From NCBI RefSeq assembly GCF_001746915.1, contig NZ_MJGC01000068.1, positions 1-50,646 of the forward strand: DNA of 50,646 bases, written 5' to 3'. Source of the stretch: Desertifilum tharense IPPAS B-1220. Its GTDB lineage: Bacteria > Cyanobacteriota > Cyanobacteriia > Cyanobacteriales > Desertifilaceae. Both the position numbers and the translations under genes were made by a program. Below are positions 17,567-25,634 of the stretch, piece by piece. Position 1 is the stretch's first letter; the number at the start of each line of letters is the position of its first letter. The notes beneath the pieces are model-generated. The model was given only the letters and a program-made list of their open reading frames with translations. It had not been told where the DNA came from and ran no database searches.

Positions 17567-18685
17567 ATGTTTAGTTCTGCTGCCAAATATTCCTTATCGA
17601 GGCGTCGCTTTCTGCAAGCGTCCTTGGTTGCGGGCGCAACCTCGTCGCTATCCGGTTGCGGCTGGACTTTGGCTCAAGTTCAGCCGACCTCACAAGCACG
17701 TCCGAGCGATAGCAATCGCTTGTATATCTATACTTGGGCAGGTTATACCGATAATGACCTGTTGCAAAGCTTTACTCAACAAACGGGGATTGAAGTCATT
17801 GCGGATGTTTTCGATTCCAATGAGGCAATGCTAGCCAAGGTTCAAGCCGGAGGGGGCGCGGCCTACAGTATTATTTACCCCTCCGACTACATGGTCGGGA
17901 AAATGGTTGCCCAAAATCTACTCACTGAACTGGACTTATCCCGGATTGAAGGCTTAAATCAACTTTTTCCGGCTTACCGAAATCCAGGTTACGACCCCAA
18001 TAATCAGCATAGTATTCCGGTGAGTTGGGGAACGACGGGATTAATTTACAACACTTCGGAGGTGAAGGCGAGTCCCGAAGATTGGGAGTATCTTTGGGAA
18101 CATCAAGCCGACCTGGTGCGCCAAGTGAGTTTGCTCAATGATGTGCGTGAGGTGATGGGCGCAACATTGAGGATGTTGGGCTATTCTTACAATTCCACCA
18201 ACCCCGAAGAAATTCGCCAAGCTTACGAACGCTTAGTGAACTTAAGACCCGCGATCGCGACCTTTACATCCGATGCTTGGCGTCCCCAAGTGCTGACAGG
18301 AGATTTGGCGATCGCAATGGGATATTCAGTAGACGCCCACGAACTGATCGAAGAAAACTCCAATATTGAATATGCCATCCCCCAAAGCGGTTCTTCATTG
18401 TGGACGGACACCTTAGTTATCCCCCGAACTGCACCCAATCCCGATGGGGCCTATGCTTGGATTAACTTTATGCTGCAACCGGCGATCGCCGCCGAAGTTT
18501 GCCAGCGCCTCAACTTTGCCACCGCCAACCGCGTGGCTTACGAACAACTCCCCTCAGAGTTGCGAGAAGACCCCACCTTATTTCCCCCAGAGGATGTTTT
18601 AGCAAACTGCGAAAGCATTGCCCCAGTGGGCAGTACCATTCAACAACTTTACGATCGCTACTGGACTCAACTGACCAGTGGATAA
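17567..18685 (+). CDS. potD: PotD-type periplasmic polyamine-binding protein, Tat lipoprotein
   Basis: 372 residues from ATG 17567. The frame is open from 17474, but the upstream codons would bury the signal peptide. The N-terminus has a twin-arginine motif (LSRRRFLQASL) followed by a hydrophobic stretch and a lipobox (SLSGC), so it is probably exported folded by Tat and lipid-anchored. The mature part starts with LYIYTWAGYTDNDLLQ and contains VSWGTTGLIYN and AYAWINFMLQP, typical of PotD/PotF-like solute-binding proteins. Substrate choice between spermidine and putrescine cannot be read off safely. Confidence 0.92.
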   Translation: MFSSAAKYSLSRRRFLQASLVAGATSSLSGCGWTLAQVQPTSQARPSDSNRLYIYTWAGYTDNDLLQSFTQQTGIEVIADVFDSNEAMLAKVQAGGGAAYSIIYPSDYMVGKMVAQNLLTELDLSRIEGLNQLFPAYRNPGYDPNNQHSIPVSWGTTGLIYNTSEVKASPEDWEYLWEHQADLVRQVSLLNDVREVMGATLRMLGYSYNSTNPEEIRQAYERLVNLRPAIATFTSDAWRPQVLTGDLAIAMGYSVDAHELIEENSNIEYAIPQSGSSLWTDTLVIPRTAPNPDGAYAWINFMLQPAIAAEVCQRLNFATANRVAYEQLPSELREDPTLFPPEDVLANCESIAPVGSTIQQLYDRYWTQLTSG

Positions 18686-18732
18686 GGCCTTGTCCCTCTC
18701 GCTACGCGACCTTACTATTCTCTCGATCGCCT

Positions 18733-19647
18733 GTGTCTACTACCAACCCTCCCCCCTTAGACTCAACCCCCCTTGCGGACAAAGCGGTGCCCGCAAAATC
18801 CCGATGGTCTCATTGGATCGGCCCGGTGTCGCTTCTTAGCCCTGCGGGGTTATGGCTGCTGCTGCTGTTGGTTTTACCGACGTTTGTCATCTTTCAACTG
18901 AGTTTAGTCCCCAATATCCGACCCGGAGATGTGGTCAACCCTTCCGGGATCGAGAATTATCTGCGGGTGTTTGAGCCAATTTACGGGAACGTGATTGGGC
19001 GATCGCTCGGCTTTGCGGTGGGAACAACCGTCATTTGCCTGTTGCTGGGCTTTCCCGTCGCCTACTGGATTGCCTTAAGCGCCCCCCGACGGTGGCGGAA
19101 TCTCTTGCTGCTGGGCTTTGTACTGCCGCTATGGACCTCTTCGCTGTTGCGTTCCTATGCTTGGATTAGTATCTTGCGGCGGACTGGGGTACTCAACAGT
19201 TTTTTGGGCGTCTTGGGGTTGCCCCCTGTTAACTTGCTCAACGATTGGCCAGCAGTGTTGATTGGTATGAGCTATAGTTTTCTGCCCTATATGGTGCTGA
19301 TTCTCTACTCTTCCCTAGAGAAACTCGATAAGCGCCTGCTCGAAGCCTCCGCCGACTTAGGAGCCAATCCGATTCAAGCCTTTTTTAAGATTACCGTCCC
19401 CCAAGCGTTTCCGGGAATAGCCGCCGGAACCCTACTGGTATTGATTACCAGTTTGGGCGATTTTGTCGATCCAGAATTGCTGGGCGGCGCGTCAAATATG
19501 ACCGTTGCTCGCTTAATTTATAACCAGTTTCTCGGACCCACGCAAAATTGGGGATTTGGGTCAGCCTTAAGTATGGTGTTAATCTTTGCCGTCAGCATTG
19601 CGATCGCGCTTTTAATTAAATACGGCGATAATCCCAACCGAGCTTAG
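18733..19647 (+). CDS. potB: PotB: polyamine ABC importer permease
   Basis: 304 residues if translation begins at GTG 18733. The frame is open back to an ATG at 18499 inside potD, which I regard as spurious because those codons overlap potD in another frame. The protein has six hydrophobic segments and the permease EAA loop EASADLGANPIQAFFKITVPQAFPGI that docks on PotA. The order and length match PotB. It lies 47 bases behind potD and 20 bases before potC. Confidence 0.93.
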   Translation: MSTTNPPPLDSTPLADKAVPAKSRWSHWIGPVSLLSPAGLWLLLLLVLPTFVIFQLSLVPNIRPGDVVNPSGIENYLRVFEPIYGNVIGRSLGFAVGTTVICLLLGFPVAYWIALSAPRRWRNLLLLGFVLPLWTSSLLRSYAWISILRRTGVLNSFLGVLGLPPVNLLNDWPAVLIGMSYSFLPYMVLILYSSLEKLDKRLLEASADLGANPIQAFFKITVPQAFPGIAAGTLLVLITSLGDFVDPELLGGASNMTVARLIYNQFLGPTQNWGFGSALSMVLIFAVSIAIALLIKYGDNPNRA

Positions 19648-19667
19648 TCCTTAAAACGTTGATTTTT

Positions 19668-20549
19668 ATGACTTCCAGCCATCAGCCCGAACGCCTGCCC
19701 GTTGAGGTATGGCAATCTCCAACCCAACAGAAATTGACCTCAGAACGCTTAGTTTCCATGCTGTTAATGGGTTTGCAGGTCGGGTTTAACCTGTTAATGT
19801 TCTTGTTCATGTATTTGCCCATTATCGTGCTGGCGGTGTATAGCTTTAACCGTTCGGCCTACAGCGCGGGTTGGACGGGTTTTACCCTAGAGTGGTATAC
19901 CCGCCTATTCAATGATGGGCGGATTTTATTGGCGTTACAAAATAGCTTAACTGTAGCTTTGGTGGCGGTTGGCATTTCCGCCGTTTTGGGCACCTTAATG
20001 GCAGTTGGGTTAGCGCGCTATCATTTCCCCTTCAAATCGCTGTATCGCGGCGTCTCCTATTTGCCGTTAATTATCCCCGATATTGCGATCGCCGTTGCCA
20101 CCCTCATCTTTCTGGCCGTTTTCAGCATTCGCCTGAGTCTGTGGACAATTATCGCCGCTCATATTGTCTTCTGTTTGGCGTATATTGCGGTGCTTGTCTC
20201 CACCCGCCTTGCAGACTTAAACCCTCACCTCGAAGAAGCCGCCCTAGACTTAGGCGCAACCCCCTTTCAAGCCTTTATGAAGGTTCTCTTACCGCAACTG
20301 ATGCCTGGAATTGTCTCCGGTTGCTTGCTAGCCTTTGTATTAAGCATGGATGACTTTTTAATTGCCAGCTTTACCGCCGGAAGTGGGGCGAATACCCTAC
20401 CGATGGAAATCTTTAGCCGCATCCGCACGGGCGTCAAACCCGATATCAACGCCTTGAGTGTTTTACTGATTCTTGTTTCTGGGGTGATTGCCTTTATTAG
20501 CGAGTATTTGCGCTACCAAGGCGAACAGCGTCGCACCCGCTCTAGCTAG
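19668..20549 (+). CDS. potC: PotC: polyamine ABC importer permease
   Basis: 293 residues from ATG 19668 (MTSSHQPE); a TTG three codons upstream is also open. Six membrane segments; EAA loop EEAALDLGATPFQAFMKVLLPQLMPGI. FMYLPIIVLAVYSFN at the first membrane segment and SMDDFLIASFTAG are typical of PotC. It completes the importer; the cluster ends at the terminator directly behind. Confidence 0.93.
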   Translation: MTSSHQPERLPVEVWQSPTQQKLTSERLVSMLLMGLQVGFNLLMFLFMYLPIIVLAVYSFNRSAYSAGWTGFTLEWYTRLFNDGRILLALQNSLTVALVAVGISAVLGTLMAVGLARYHFPFKSLYRGVSYLPLIIPDIAIAVATLIFLAVFSIRLSLWTIIAAHIVFCLAYIAVLVSTRLADLNPHLEEAALDLGATPFQAFMKVLLPQLMPGIVSGCLLAFVLSMDDFLIASFTAGSGANTLPMEIFSRIRTGVKPDINALSVLLILVSGVIAFISEYLRYQGEQRRTRSS

Positions 20550-20554
20550 ACTCT

Positions 20555-20584
20555 AGAGACGTTCTTTAAAGAAAGAACGCCTCT
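20555..20584. terminator. Hairpin terminator between potC and the DUF3086 gene
   Basis: AGAG-A-CGTTCTTT, loop AAAG, AAAGAACG-C-CTCT: 12 pairs with one A/C mismatch. It lies between two convergent genes and probably ends both transcripts. Confidence 0.7.
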
Positions 20585-20594
20585 CAACCGGATG

Positions 20595-21830
20595 CTAGTA
20601 CATCACCGGAGGCGGCGCATCCGGATCGGGGGCAAAGGCTAGCCACAAGGGGAATTGCAGCATTCCCAGGTTGACCTGGTTTTCCGTTTCATCAATGACA
20701 ATGAACGGCAGCATCCCATCTTGAATCAGGCGATCCGCCTTTTGGGCAACGGCTTCCGGGGATTCAAACAAGACTACCCCTTGATTGGGCCCAAAATCGC
20801 CGCGAGTAATGCCCAAACAATCTTGCAAGCCGCGCCGCCATTCGCCCAAGCGTTCTGGAGAGTTGGCTAAAACAAGCGTGCGAACGCGATCGCCATATAA
20901 GCTTCGCATCACCGAAAGGGTTGCTGAAGCGACTAAAATATTCTGCAAGCGCGAACCAAGCGTCCGAATCGCCCCCCGTCCCCCTTGGGTAAAGAACCAA
21001 TTAGAAACGCGATCCGCATGAACGGGTTCAAACGTGCGGCGCAACTGCCACGGCGGCCCGTAATAATCGGGCATACTGCGATATTGATCGAGCAAGCGGC
21101 GAATTTGGCGGACTTGTTCTTGAAATCCCTGTTCGGCAAATTTGGGGGTTGTCCCTCGCGAGGAGTCTCTTTCACGCACTTCTTCGCGACTCACGGGGGC
21201 GGATCTGACTTCGCCCGGTTCGGGTACGAGTTCGAGTTGTTCGGCGGTAGCGGCGAGTTCTTGCAAACTGCCAACCAAATAGTCTTTAAAGCCTTGAACG
21301 CGGATGGCTAAATCTTGAGAGACGCCCGCAAAGGTAGAACGCATTTCCGAACGAATCCGTTCCGAACGGCGTTCTAGCTGTTCTACCGTAATTTGTAATT
21401 TCTTTCTGCGCTGTTCGAGTTCGCTTAATCCCTCTTGCACCAAGCGCCCCATCGCGGATTGAGTTTCGCTCAGTTGGGTTTGGAGTCGTTCGACTTCAGC
21501 TTGGAGGCTGCTGACTTGCTGCTGAAGGGTTTGCTCTTGGTGCTGCAATTGGGCGATCCGGGCGCTCAGGGAATCAGCCTCTTCGCTGGCTTCTACGTCC
21601 GCTGTTGCTGCGGGGGTCTCCGCAGGGGGTTCGGGGTGAATCACGGCTTCTGAGGACTGTTCTGACGCCTCTGCGGCCCATAAATCCTCGGTTTCCTCAG
21701 TCAGATCCAAGGGGGACTTGCTCGGTCGATCTTCCGCCGGGAGGGGTAAGCCTTCGACTTCCTCTGGAGGGGTTTCCGGTTGCGGATGTTCGGATGCTTG
21801 CTCTGGGATTTGAGACTCGTCTGAATTCAT
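20595..21830 (-). CDS. DUF3086 protein with acidic head and coiled coil
   Basis: 411 residues. The first 90 are acidic and proline-rich, about 90-175 form a heptad-rich coiled coil (QLQHQEQTLQQQVSSLQAEV and following), and the C-terminal half is the conserved domain with RQIRRLLDQYRSMPDYYGPPWQLRRTFEPVHADRV and LPFIVIDETE. This matches the cyanobacterial DUF3086 family. Function is unknown. It is cotranscribed in all likelihood with DUF3119 and the MlaE permease upstream (gaps of 31 and 81 bases). This arrangement I remember as conserved in cyanobacteria, and it hints at a link to lipid transport or the cell envelope. Confidence 0.85.
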   Translation of the reverse strand: MNSDESQIPEQASEHPQPETPPEEVEGLPLPAEDRPSKSPLDLTEETEDLWAAEASEQSSEAVIHPEPPAETPAATADVEASEEADSLSARIAQLQHQEQTLQQQVSSLQAEVERLQTQLSETQSAMGRLVQEGLSELEQRRKKLQITVEQLERRSERIRSEMRSTFAGVSQDLAIRVQGFKDYLVGSLQELAATAEQLELVPEPGEVRSAPVSREEVRERDSSRGTTPKFAEQGFQEQVRQIRRLLDQYRSMPDYYGPPWQLRRTFEPVHADRVSNWFFTQGGRGAIRTLGSRLQNILVASATLSVMRSLYGDRVRTLVLANSPERLGEWRRGLQDCLGITRGDFGPNQGVVLFESPEAVAQKADRLIQDGMLPFIVIDETENQVNLGMLQFPLWLAFAPDPDAPPPVMY

Positions 21831-21861
21831 CTAACTCGTATAATTTAGCTGACTACTAATT

Positions 21862-22251
21862 CTAAGACTGCACGGGACAGTAGGTTTCCAGGCAAGACTT
21901 TAACATCTTCGGGTCAAATAAAATGGGGAGAAAATGAATGCTCTTAACTTCTTTGAAGTAGAAGAGGATGGGGACACTAGGCCAGAAGATTTTCCAGTTT
22001 TGCCAGTCTTGGTAAGGAAAATGCCGAATGCAGGTTTCTTGGCGGTATACGTCTAGGGCGGTGTCGGTGAAGACAAGGCGTAAGGTTCCGGCTTGAAACA
22101 TTAAAAATAAGCCAAATAGGGCGATCGCGCCGCCTACCCACAGGCTGAGAAAAAAGCCGGGAATGGCTAAAACTAGCACGCCAATGGGGACATTGTAACT
22201 CGGTGCGAGGGCGATCGCTTGAGTAGACTCAGAAGGGATTGTCGCTTTCAT
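21862..22251 (-). CDS. DUF3119 membrane protein
   Basis: 129 residues. An N-terminal hydrophobic pair (about 20-58, containing VPIGVLVLAIPGFFLSLWVGG) is followed by a small PH-like beta-rich part with LRLVFTDTALDVYR and YQDWQNWKIFWPSVPILFYFKE. It matches the cyanobacterial DUF3119 family; function unknown. It lies between the MlaE-like permease gene and DUF3086. Confidence 0.85.
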   Translation of the reverse strand: MKATIPSESTQAIALAPSYNVPIGVLVLAIPGFFLSLWVGGAIALFGLFLMFQAGTLRLVFTDTALDVYRQETCIRHFPYQDWQNWKIFWPSVPILFYFKEVKSIHFLPILFDPKMLKSCLETYCPVQS

Positions 22252-22332
22252 CTGTCACTCCGCTAAAGGACAAGAAATTGCATCAGGCAACTTAACCCTT
22301 CTCATTGTACTGATTGGTTTGCAACTATTGAG

Positions 22333-23130
22333 TTAAAACGCGTTGAGGACAGCCGCTCCCAACCCTTGGAACATCAGCCAAGATAAGAAGAAGTTGGAAA
22401 TGAAAATTGCCAGTAATGAGGTGACAACTGCCGTTGTGGTTGATTGTCCCACCCCTTTAGCGCCCCCGGTGGTGGTGAGTCCCCAGCTACAGCCAATGAC
22501 AGCAATTAAGCCGCCAAATACCGCCGCCTTAATGGCAGCGCTGAAAATATCCCACCCGCCGAGGAAGTTCTGCACGGAGCTAAGAAACAGGCTAGAAGAG
22601 ATACTATAAAAACTTTGGGCAATCAATAAACCCCCAGTCATACCCGCCAGGAAACATAAAACGGTCAGTAGGGGGAGCATTAAGCAGCAGGCTAACACTC
22701 TCGGAATCACCAAGTAATCGATCGGATCGGTTTTGAGCATGTAAAGGGCGTCTATTTGCTCAGTCACGCGCATTGTGCCAATTTCTGCCGCAAACGCCGA
22801 ACCAACCCTTCCGGCGACTACAACCGCCGTGAGGACGGGGGCCAGTTCCCGCGCTAAGGCTAGCCCTAAAACCCCACCAACAGCAGCCTTTGCGCCAAAG
22901 TTAATAAACTCCCGCGCCACCTGAATGGTAAAGACCATGCCCACAAATCCTGCCGTCACTAAGGCAATGCCTAAAGAAGCGGGCCCGACAACCATCATCT
23001 GCTCAAACGTATTGCGGCGGTGGATTTTACCAGAAAGCAGGTGAAACAATACTTGTCCGCCTAGTAAAAACGCAGCCAATAGGCGATAGGCCCATTGCCC
23101 TAAACCTGTTCTTGGTCTTGCTTGACTCAA
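22333..23130 (-). CDS. MlaE-family lipid ABC transporter permease
   Basis: 265 residues from a TTG start with AAGGTG about 11 bases upstream; no ATG is available. It has five to six membrane segments and the MlaE core: VGPASLGIALVTAGFVGMVFTIQ, LARELAPVLTAVVVAGRVGSAFAAEIGTMRVTEQIDAL and ALPRVL-like VIPRVLACCLMLPLL. In cyanobacteria and chloroplasts (TGD1) this permease works with an MCE substrate-binding protein and a MlaF-like ATPase to move phospholipid or phosphatidate between membranes. The other subunits are not in this window. Confidence 0.93.
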   Translation of the reverse strand: MSQARPRTGLGQWAYRLLAAFLLGGQVLFHLLSGKIHRRNTFEQMMVVGPASLGIALVTAGFVGMVFTIQVAREFINFGAKAAVGGVLGLALARELAPVLTAVVVAGRVGSAFAAEIGTMRVTEQIDALYMLKTDPIDYLVIPRVLACCLMLPLLTVLCFLAGMTGGLLIAQSFYSISSSLFLSSVQNFLGGWDIFSAAIKAAVFGGLIAVIGCSWGLTTTGGAKGVGQSTTTAVVTSLLAIFISNFFLSWLMFQGLGAAVLNAF

Positions 23131-23471
23131 TCGGCTACCAACACCTTAAAGACTATTGAGAAGTTTTGAGTTTCTGAGGAAGGGGTCTTCAGCCAGAACT
23201 CAATCTTGTGCGTCTTCTGAGAGTTTGCACGTTGCCCGCTCAGAAGCTTGGCTCAATCATAGTGGGAGAGCTAGCGTTTAGGCAACTCTTCCTAACCAGA
23301 CGAGGATATTAAAAGCGAGCCATAGAAGTTCAAAAAGATTTCCTCAACAAAATTTAAGATTTCTGAAGAGAGTCTGCAAAAGTCGCGATCGCGCCTATTG
23401 TAGAGGGGAGGAAAGTCAGTCTTTCTATTCCTTGTGCAAAACAGTTGAACCCCTTTCGTTCCCGTACTTGC
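23131..23471. other. Structured intergenic region upstream of the MlaE permease
   Basis: Two stem-loops follow each other: TTGAGTT/AACTCAA (23166-23172 with 23197-23203; CTGA/TCAG can extend it inside) and the perfect 8-base pair CTTCTGAG/CTCAGAAG (23214-23221 with 23239-23246). No protein gene is visible. The region could be the leader of the permease gene, or contain a small RNA. Confidence 0.4.
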
Positions 23472-23762
23472 ATGAGCATATTGCTAATTTTTCTTCGCTC
23501 TTTGTTACTCACCAGCGTTCTGAGCTTTCTGGCTCCCTCCCTGGTGTTTGGTTTGATCTGGATGAGTCTAGGCGTTAGCGGTCGCATTCCGGGCCTAGCA
23601 GCACTCTCCCAGACAGGGGTTACGCAAGTTCAGAGTTTTTTAGCCACCTTTGGCAGCGGTCAACCGCTAGAAGGTTTATTAGTCATTGGGATCGCATGTA
23701 GTTTTGTGGGTATGTTATTCGACAGCTACGCCTTCTATCGCGATCAAATCTTGCATAGCTAG
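23445..23762 (+). CDS. Small membrane protein, unknown
   Basis: 96 residues from ATG 23472 (MSILLIF), or 105 from a TTG at 23445; neither has a good ribosome binding site close by. Two hydrophobic segments (residues about 5-35 and 78-95 of the longer form) flank a short extramembrane loop with LAALSQTGVTQVQSFLATFGSG. I do not recognise the family. It reads like the many short inner- or thylakoid-membrane proteins of cyanobacteria. A repeat tract follows 9 bases behind its stop. Confidence 0.6.
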   Translation: MNPFRSRTCMSILLIFLRSLLLTSVLSFLAPSLVFGLIWMSLGVSGRIPGLAALSQTGVTQVQSFLATFGSGQPLEGLLVIGIACSFVGMLFDSYAFYRDQILHS

Positions 23763-23771
23763 CTCTTCAAA

Positions 23772-23883
23772 GAGTGCTGAGTGCTGAGTGCTGAGTGCTG
23801 AGTGCTGAGTAAGTATCTAGAACAACTCCCCATCCCCCCACCTCCCCAACCCCCAACTCCTAACTCCCAATTCCCTTCCCCAA
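23772..23883 (+). repeat. Composite heptanucleotide repeat tract 3
   Basis: Block A (23772-23811) is a near-perfect run of AGTGCTG heptamers. A short core AAGTATCTAGAACAA (23811-23825) links it to block B (23826-23883) of CCCAACT-type pyrimidine heptamers. The core resembles AGATATCTGGAACAA at tract 4, so the two blocks and core behave as one composite element. It sits between the small membrane protein and the first M16 peptidase gene. Confidence 0.85.
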
Positions 23884-23908
23884 AAAGTGGGGATTTGGGA
23901 AAAAATTA

Positions 23909-25582
23909 GTGAAAATGCAAAGAGAAGCACAGAAAGTTATCGAAGTCTTCTCAAGCAAATTCATGCAGTATTGCTCTGCCATGCGTCAATTCCGTTTTCA
24001 GATCGCTGCAATTCGTCAGCGCCTTTATACTCAGCCGATGCGAGCCGTTGCGATCGCTCTCGTTGCGATCGCCCTCAGCCTCATGGCTGGCGTTCCCTCC
24101 GCTCAGGCTAGAACCACCGCTCCCACTCAGGCCGTTGCTGCTGCTAAATCTATTCAACCCTACCTTGACCGGGTTGAGAAGCAAATCCAAGAATTCACCC
24201 TCGACAACGGCTTAAAATTCATCGTTCTCGAACGTCACCAAGCACCCATCGTCTCCTTTATCACCTATGCAGATGTGGGAGGAGTAGACGAACCTCCCGG
24301 TCAAACTGGCGTCGCGCATTACCTCGAACACCTTGCCTTCAAAGGGACTGACCGGATCGGCACCAAAAATTACGCCGAAGAAAAACCCCTACTCGCTCGC
24401 CTTGACCAACTGTTTGACCAAATTCAAGAGGCCTTGGCGGCGGGAAACGCCCAACAAGCCGAACAACTCCAAGCCGAGTTTGAACAAACGCGCGCCTTAG
24501 CGGCCGAGTATTCCGTTCAAAACGAATTTGGACAAATTGTTCAACGTTCCGGCGGAGTTGGCTTAAATGCCACCACCTCCTCCGATGCCACCCGCTACTT
24601 CTACAGTTTCCCTGCCAATAAACTCGAACTGTGGATGTCTCTGGAGTCTGAACGCTTTCTAGACCCTGTATTTCGCGAATTCTACGAAGAAAAAGAAGTC
24701 ATCCTCGAAGAACGCCGGATGCGAACCGATAACTCGCCATTAGGCAAGATGATTGAAGTATTCCTAGAAACCGCATTTCAAGTTCATCCCTATCGCCAAC
24801 CCGTTATTGGCTACGAACAGGACCTGCGAAACCTGAGACGAGGGGATGTGCAAGCCTTCTTTGACGCTTATTACGTTCCCAGCAATTTAACCATCGCCAT
24901 TGTTGGGGATGTAGAGTTAGATAACGTTAAAAGACTGGCTCAAATCTACTTTGGTCGTTACGAAGACCGACCGAGAGCTTCCCAAGAACTTCCCGCAGAA
25001 CCCCCGCAAACTGCTACGCGCAACATCACCGTCAACTTACCTTCTCAACCCTGGTATTTAGAAGGCTATCACCGTCCGGCGTTGAACCATCCCGACCATG
25101 CCGTTTACGATATGATGGGCAGCATCCTTAGCGATGGCCGTACCTCTCGCCTGTACAAAACTTTAGTCGAAGACCAACAGGTTGCTTTAGCGGCTGCTGG
25201 GTTTAGCGGTTTTCCTGGTAATAAGCACCCCAACTTAATGCTGTTCTACGCGCTAACGGCACCAGGTCGCAGCGTTGAAGATGTGGCTGGAGCGTTGCGG
25301 ACGCAAATTGAACGGCTGAAAGCCGAACCCGTGACCCAACCGGAACTAGAACGCGTTAAGACCCAAGCCAGAGCGGGTTTATTGCGATCGCTCGATTCTA
25401 ACTCAGGGATGGCGAGTTTGCTTGTGGAGTACGAAGCCAAAACCGGATCGTGGCGCAACCTCTTTAAAGAGCCAGAATATATCGAACGGGTGAGTGCTGC
25501 CGATATCCAGCGGGTTGCTCGCGCCACCTTTACTCCCCAAAATCGCACGGAAGGTCGCCTGTTATCTCAGCCTGCTTCCTAA
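23909..25582 (+). CDS. M16 zinc peptidase, catalytic subunit
   Basis: 557 residues from GTG 23909, or 533 from ATG 23981 (MRQFRFQ), which better places the signal peptide (hydrophobic stretch AIALVAIALSLMAGVPSAQA). Two M16/LuxS-like metallohydrolase domains. The inverted zinc motif HYLEH (H137, E140, H141 in the longer form) and the third ligand in EEKEVILEERRMR are intact, so this subunit should cut peptides. Cyanobacterial and plastid relatives work as heterodimers with an inactive subunit, which follows 52 bases downstream. Export to periplasm or thylakoid lumen is inferred from the signal peptide. Confidence 0.93.
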   Translation: MKMQREAQKVIEVFSSKFMQYCSAMRQFRFQIAAIRQRLYTQPMRAVAIALVAIALSLMAGVPSAQARTTAPTQAVAAAKSIQPYLDRVEKQIQEFTLDNGLKFIVLERHQAPIVSFITYADVGGVDEPPGQTGVAHYLEHLAFKGTDRIGTKNYAEEKPLLARLDQLFDQIQEALAAGNAQQAEQLQAEFEQTRALAAEYSVQNEFGQIVQRSGGVGLNATTSSDATRYFYSFPANKLELWMSLESERFLDPVFREFYEEKEVILEERRMRTDNSPLGKMIEVFLETAFQVHPYRQPVIGYEQDLRNLRRGDVQAFFDAYYVPSNLTIAIVGDVELDNVKRLAQIYFGRYEDRPRASQELPAEPPQTATRNITVNLPSQPWYLEGYHRPALNHPDHAVYDMMGSILSDGRTSRLYKTLVEDQQVALAAAGFSGFPGNKHPNLMLFYALTAPGRSVEDVAGALRTQIERLKAEPVTQPELERVKTQARAGLLRSLDSNSGMASLLVEYEAKTGSWRNLFKEPEYIERVSAADIQRVARATFTPQNRTEGRLLSQPAS

Positions 25583-25634
25583 AATCCGAACTTCTGCTCG
25601 CCTCAAATCAGATTGCCAATAATATCTATCACCC

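Noticed and set aside
18499..18732. N-terminal extension of potB inside potD
   Set aside because: The 78 extra codons overlap potD in another frame and are not like a permease start; GTG 18733 gives the usual length.
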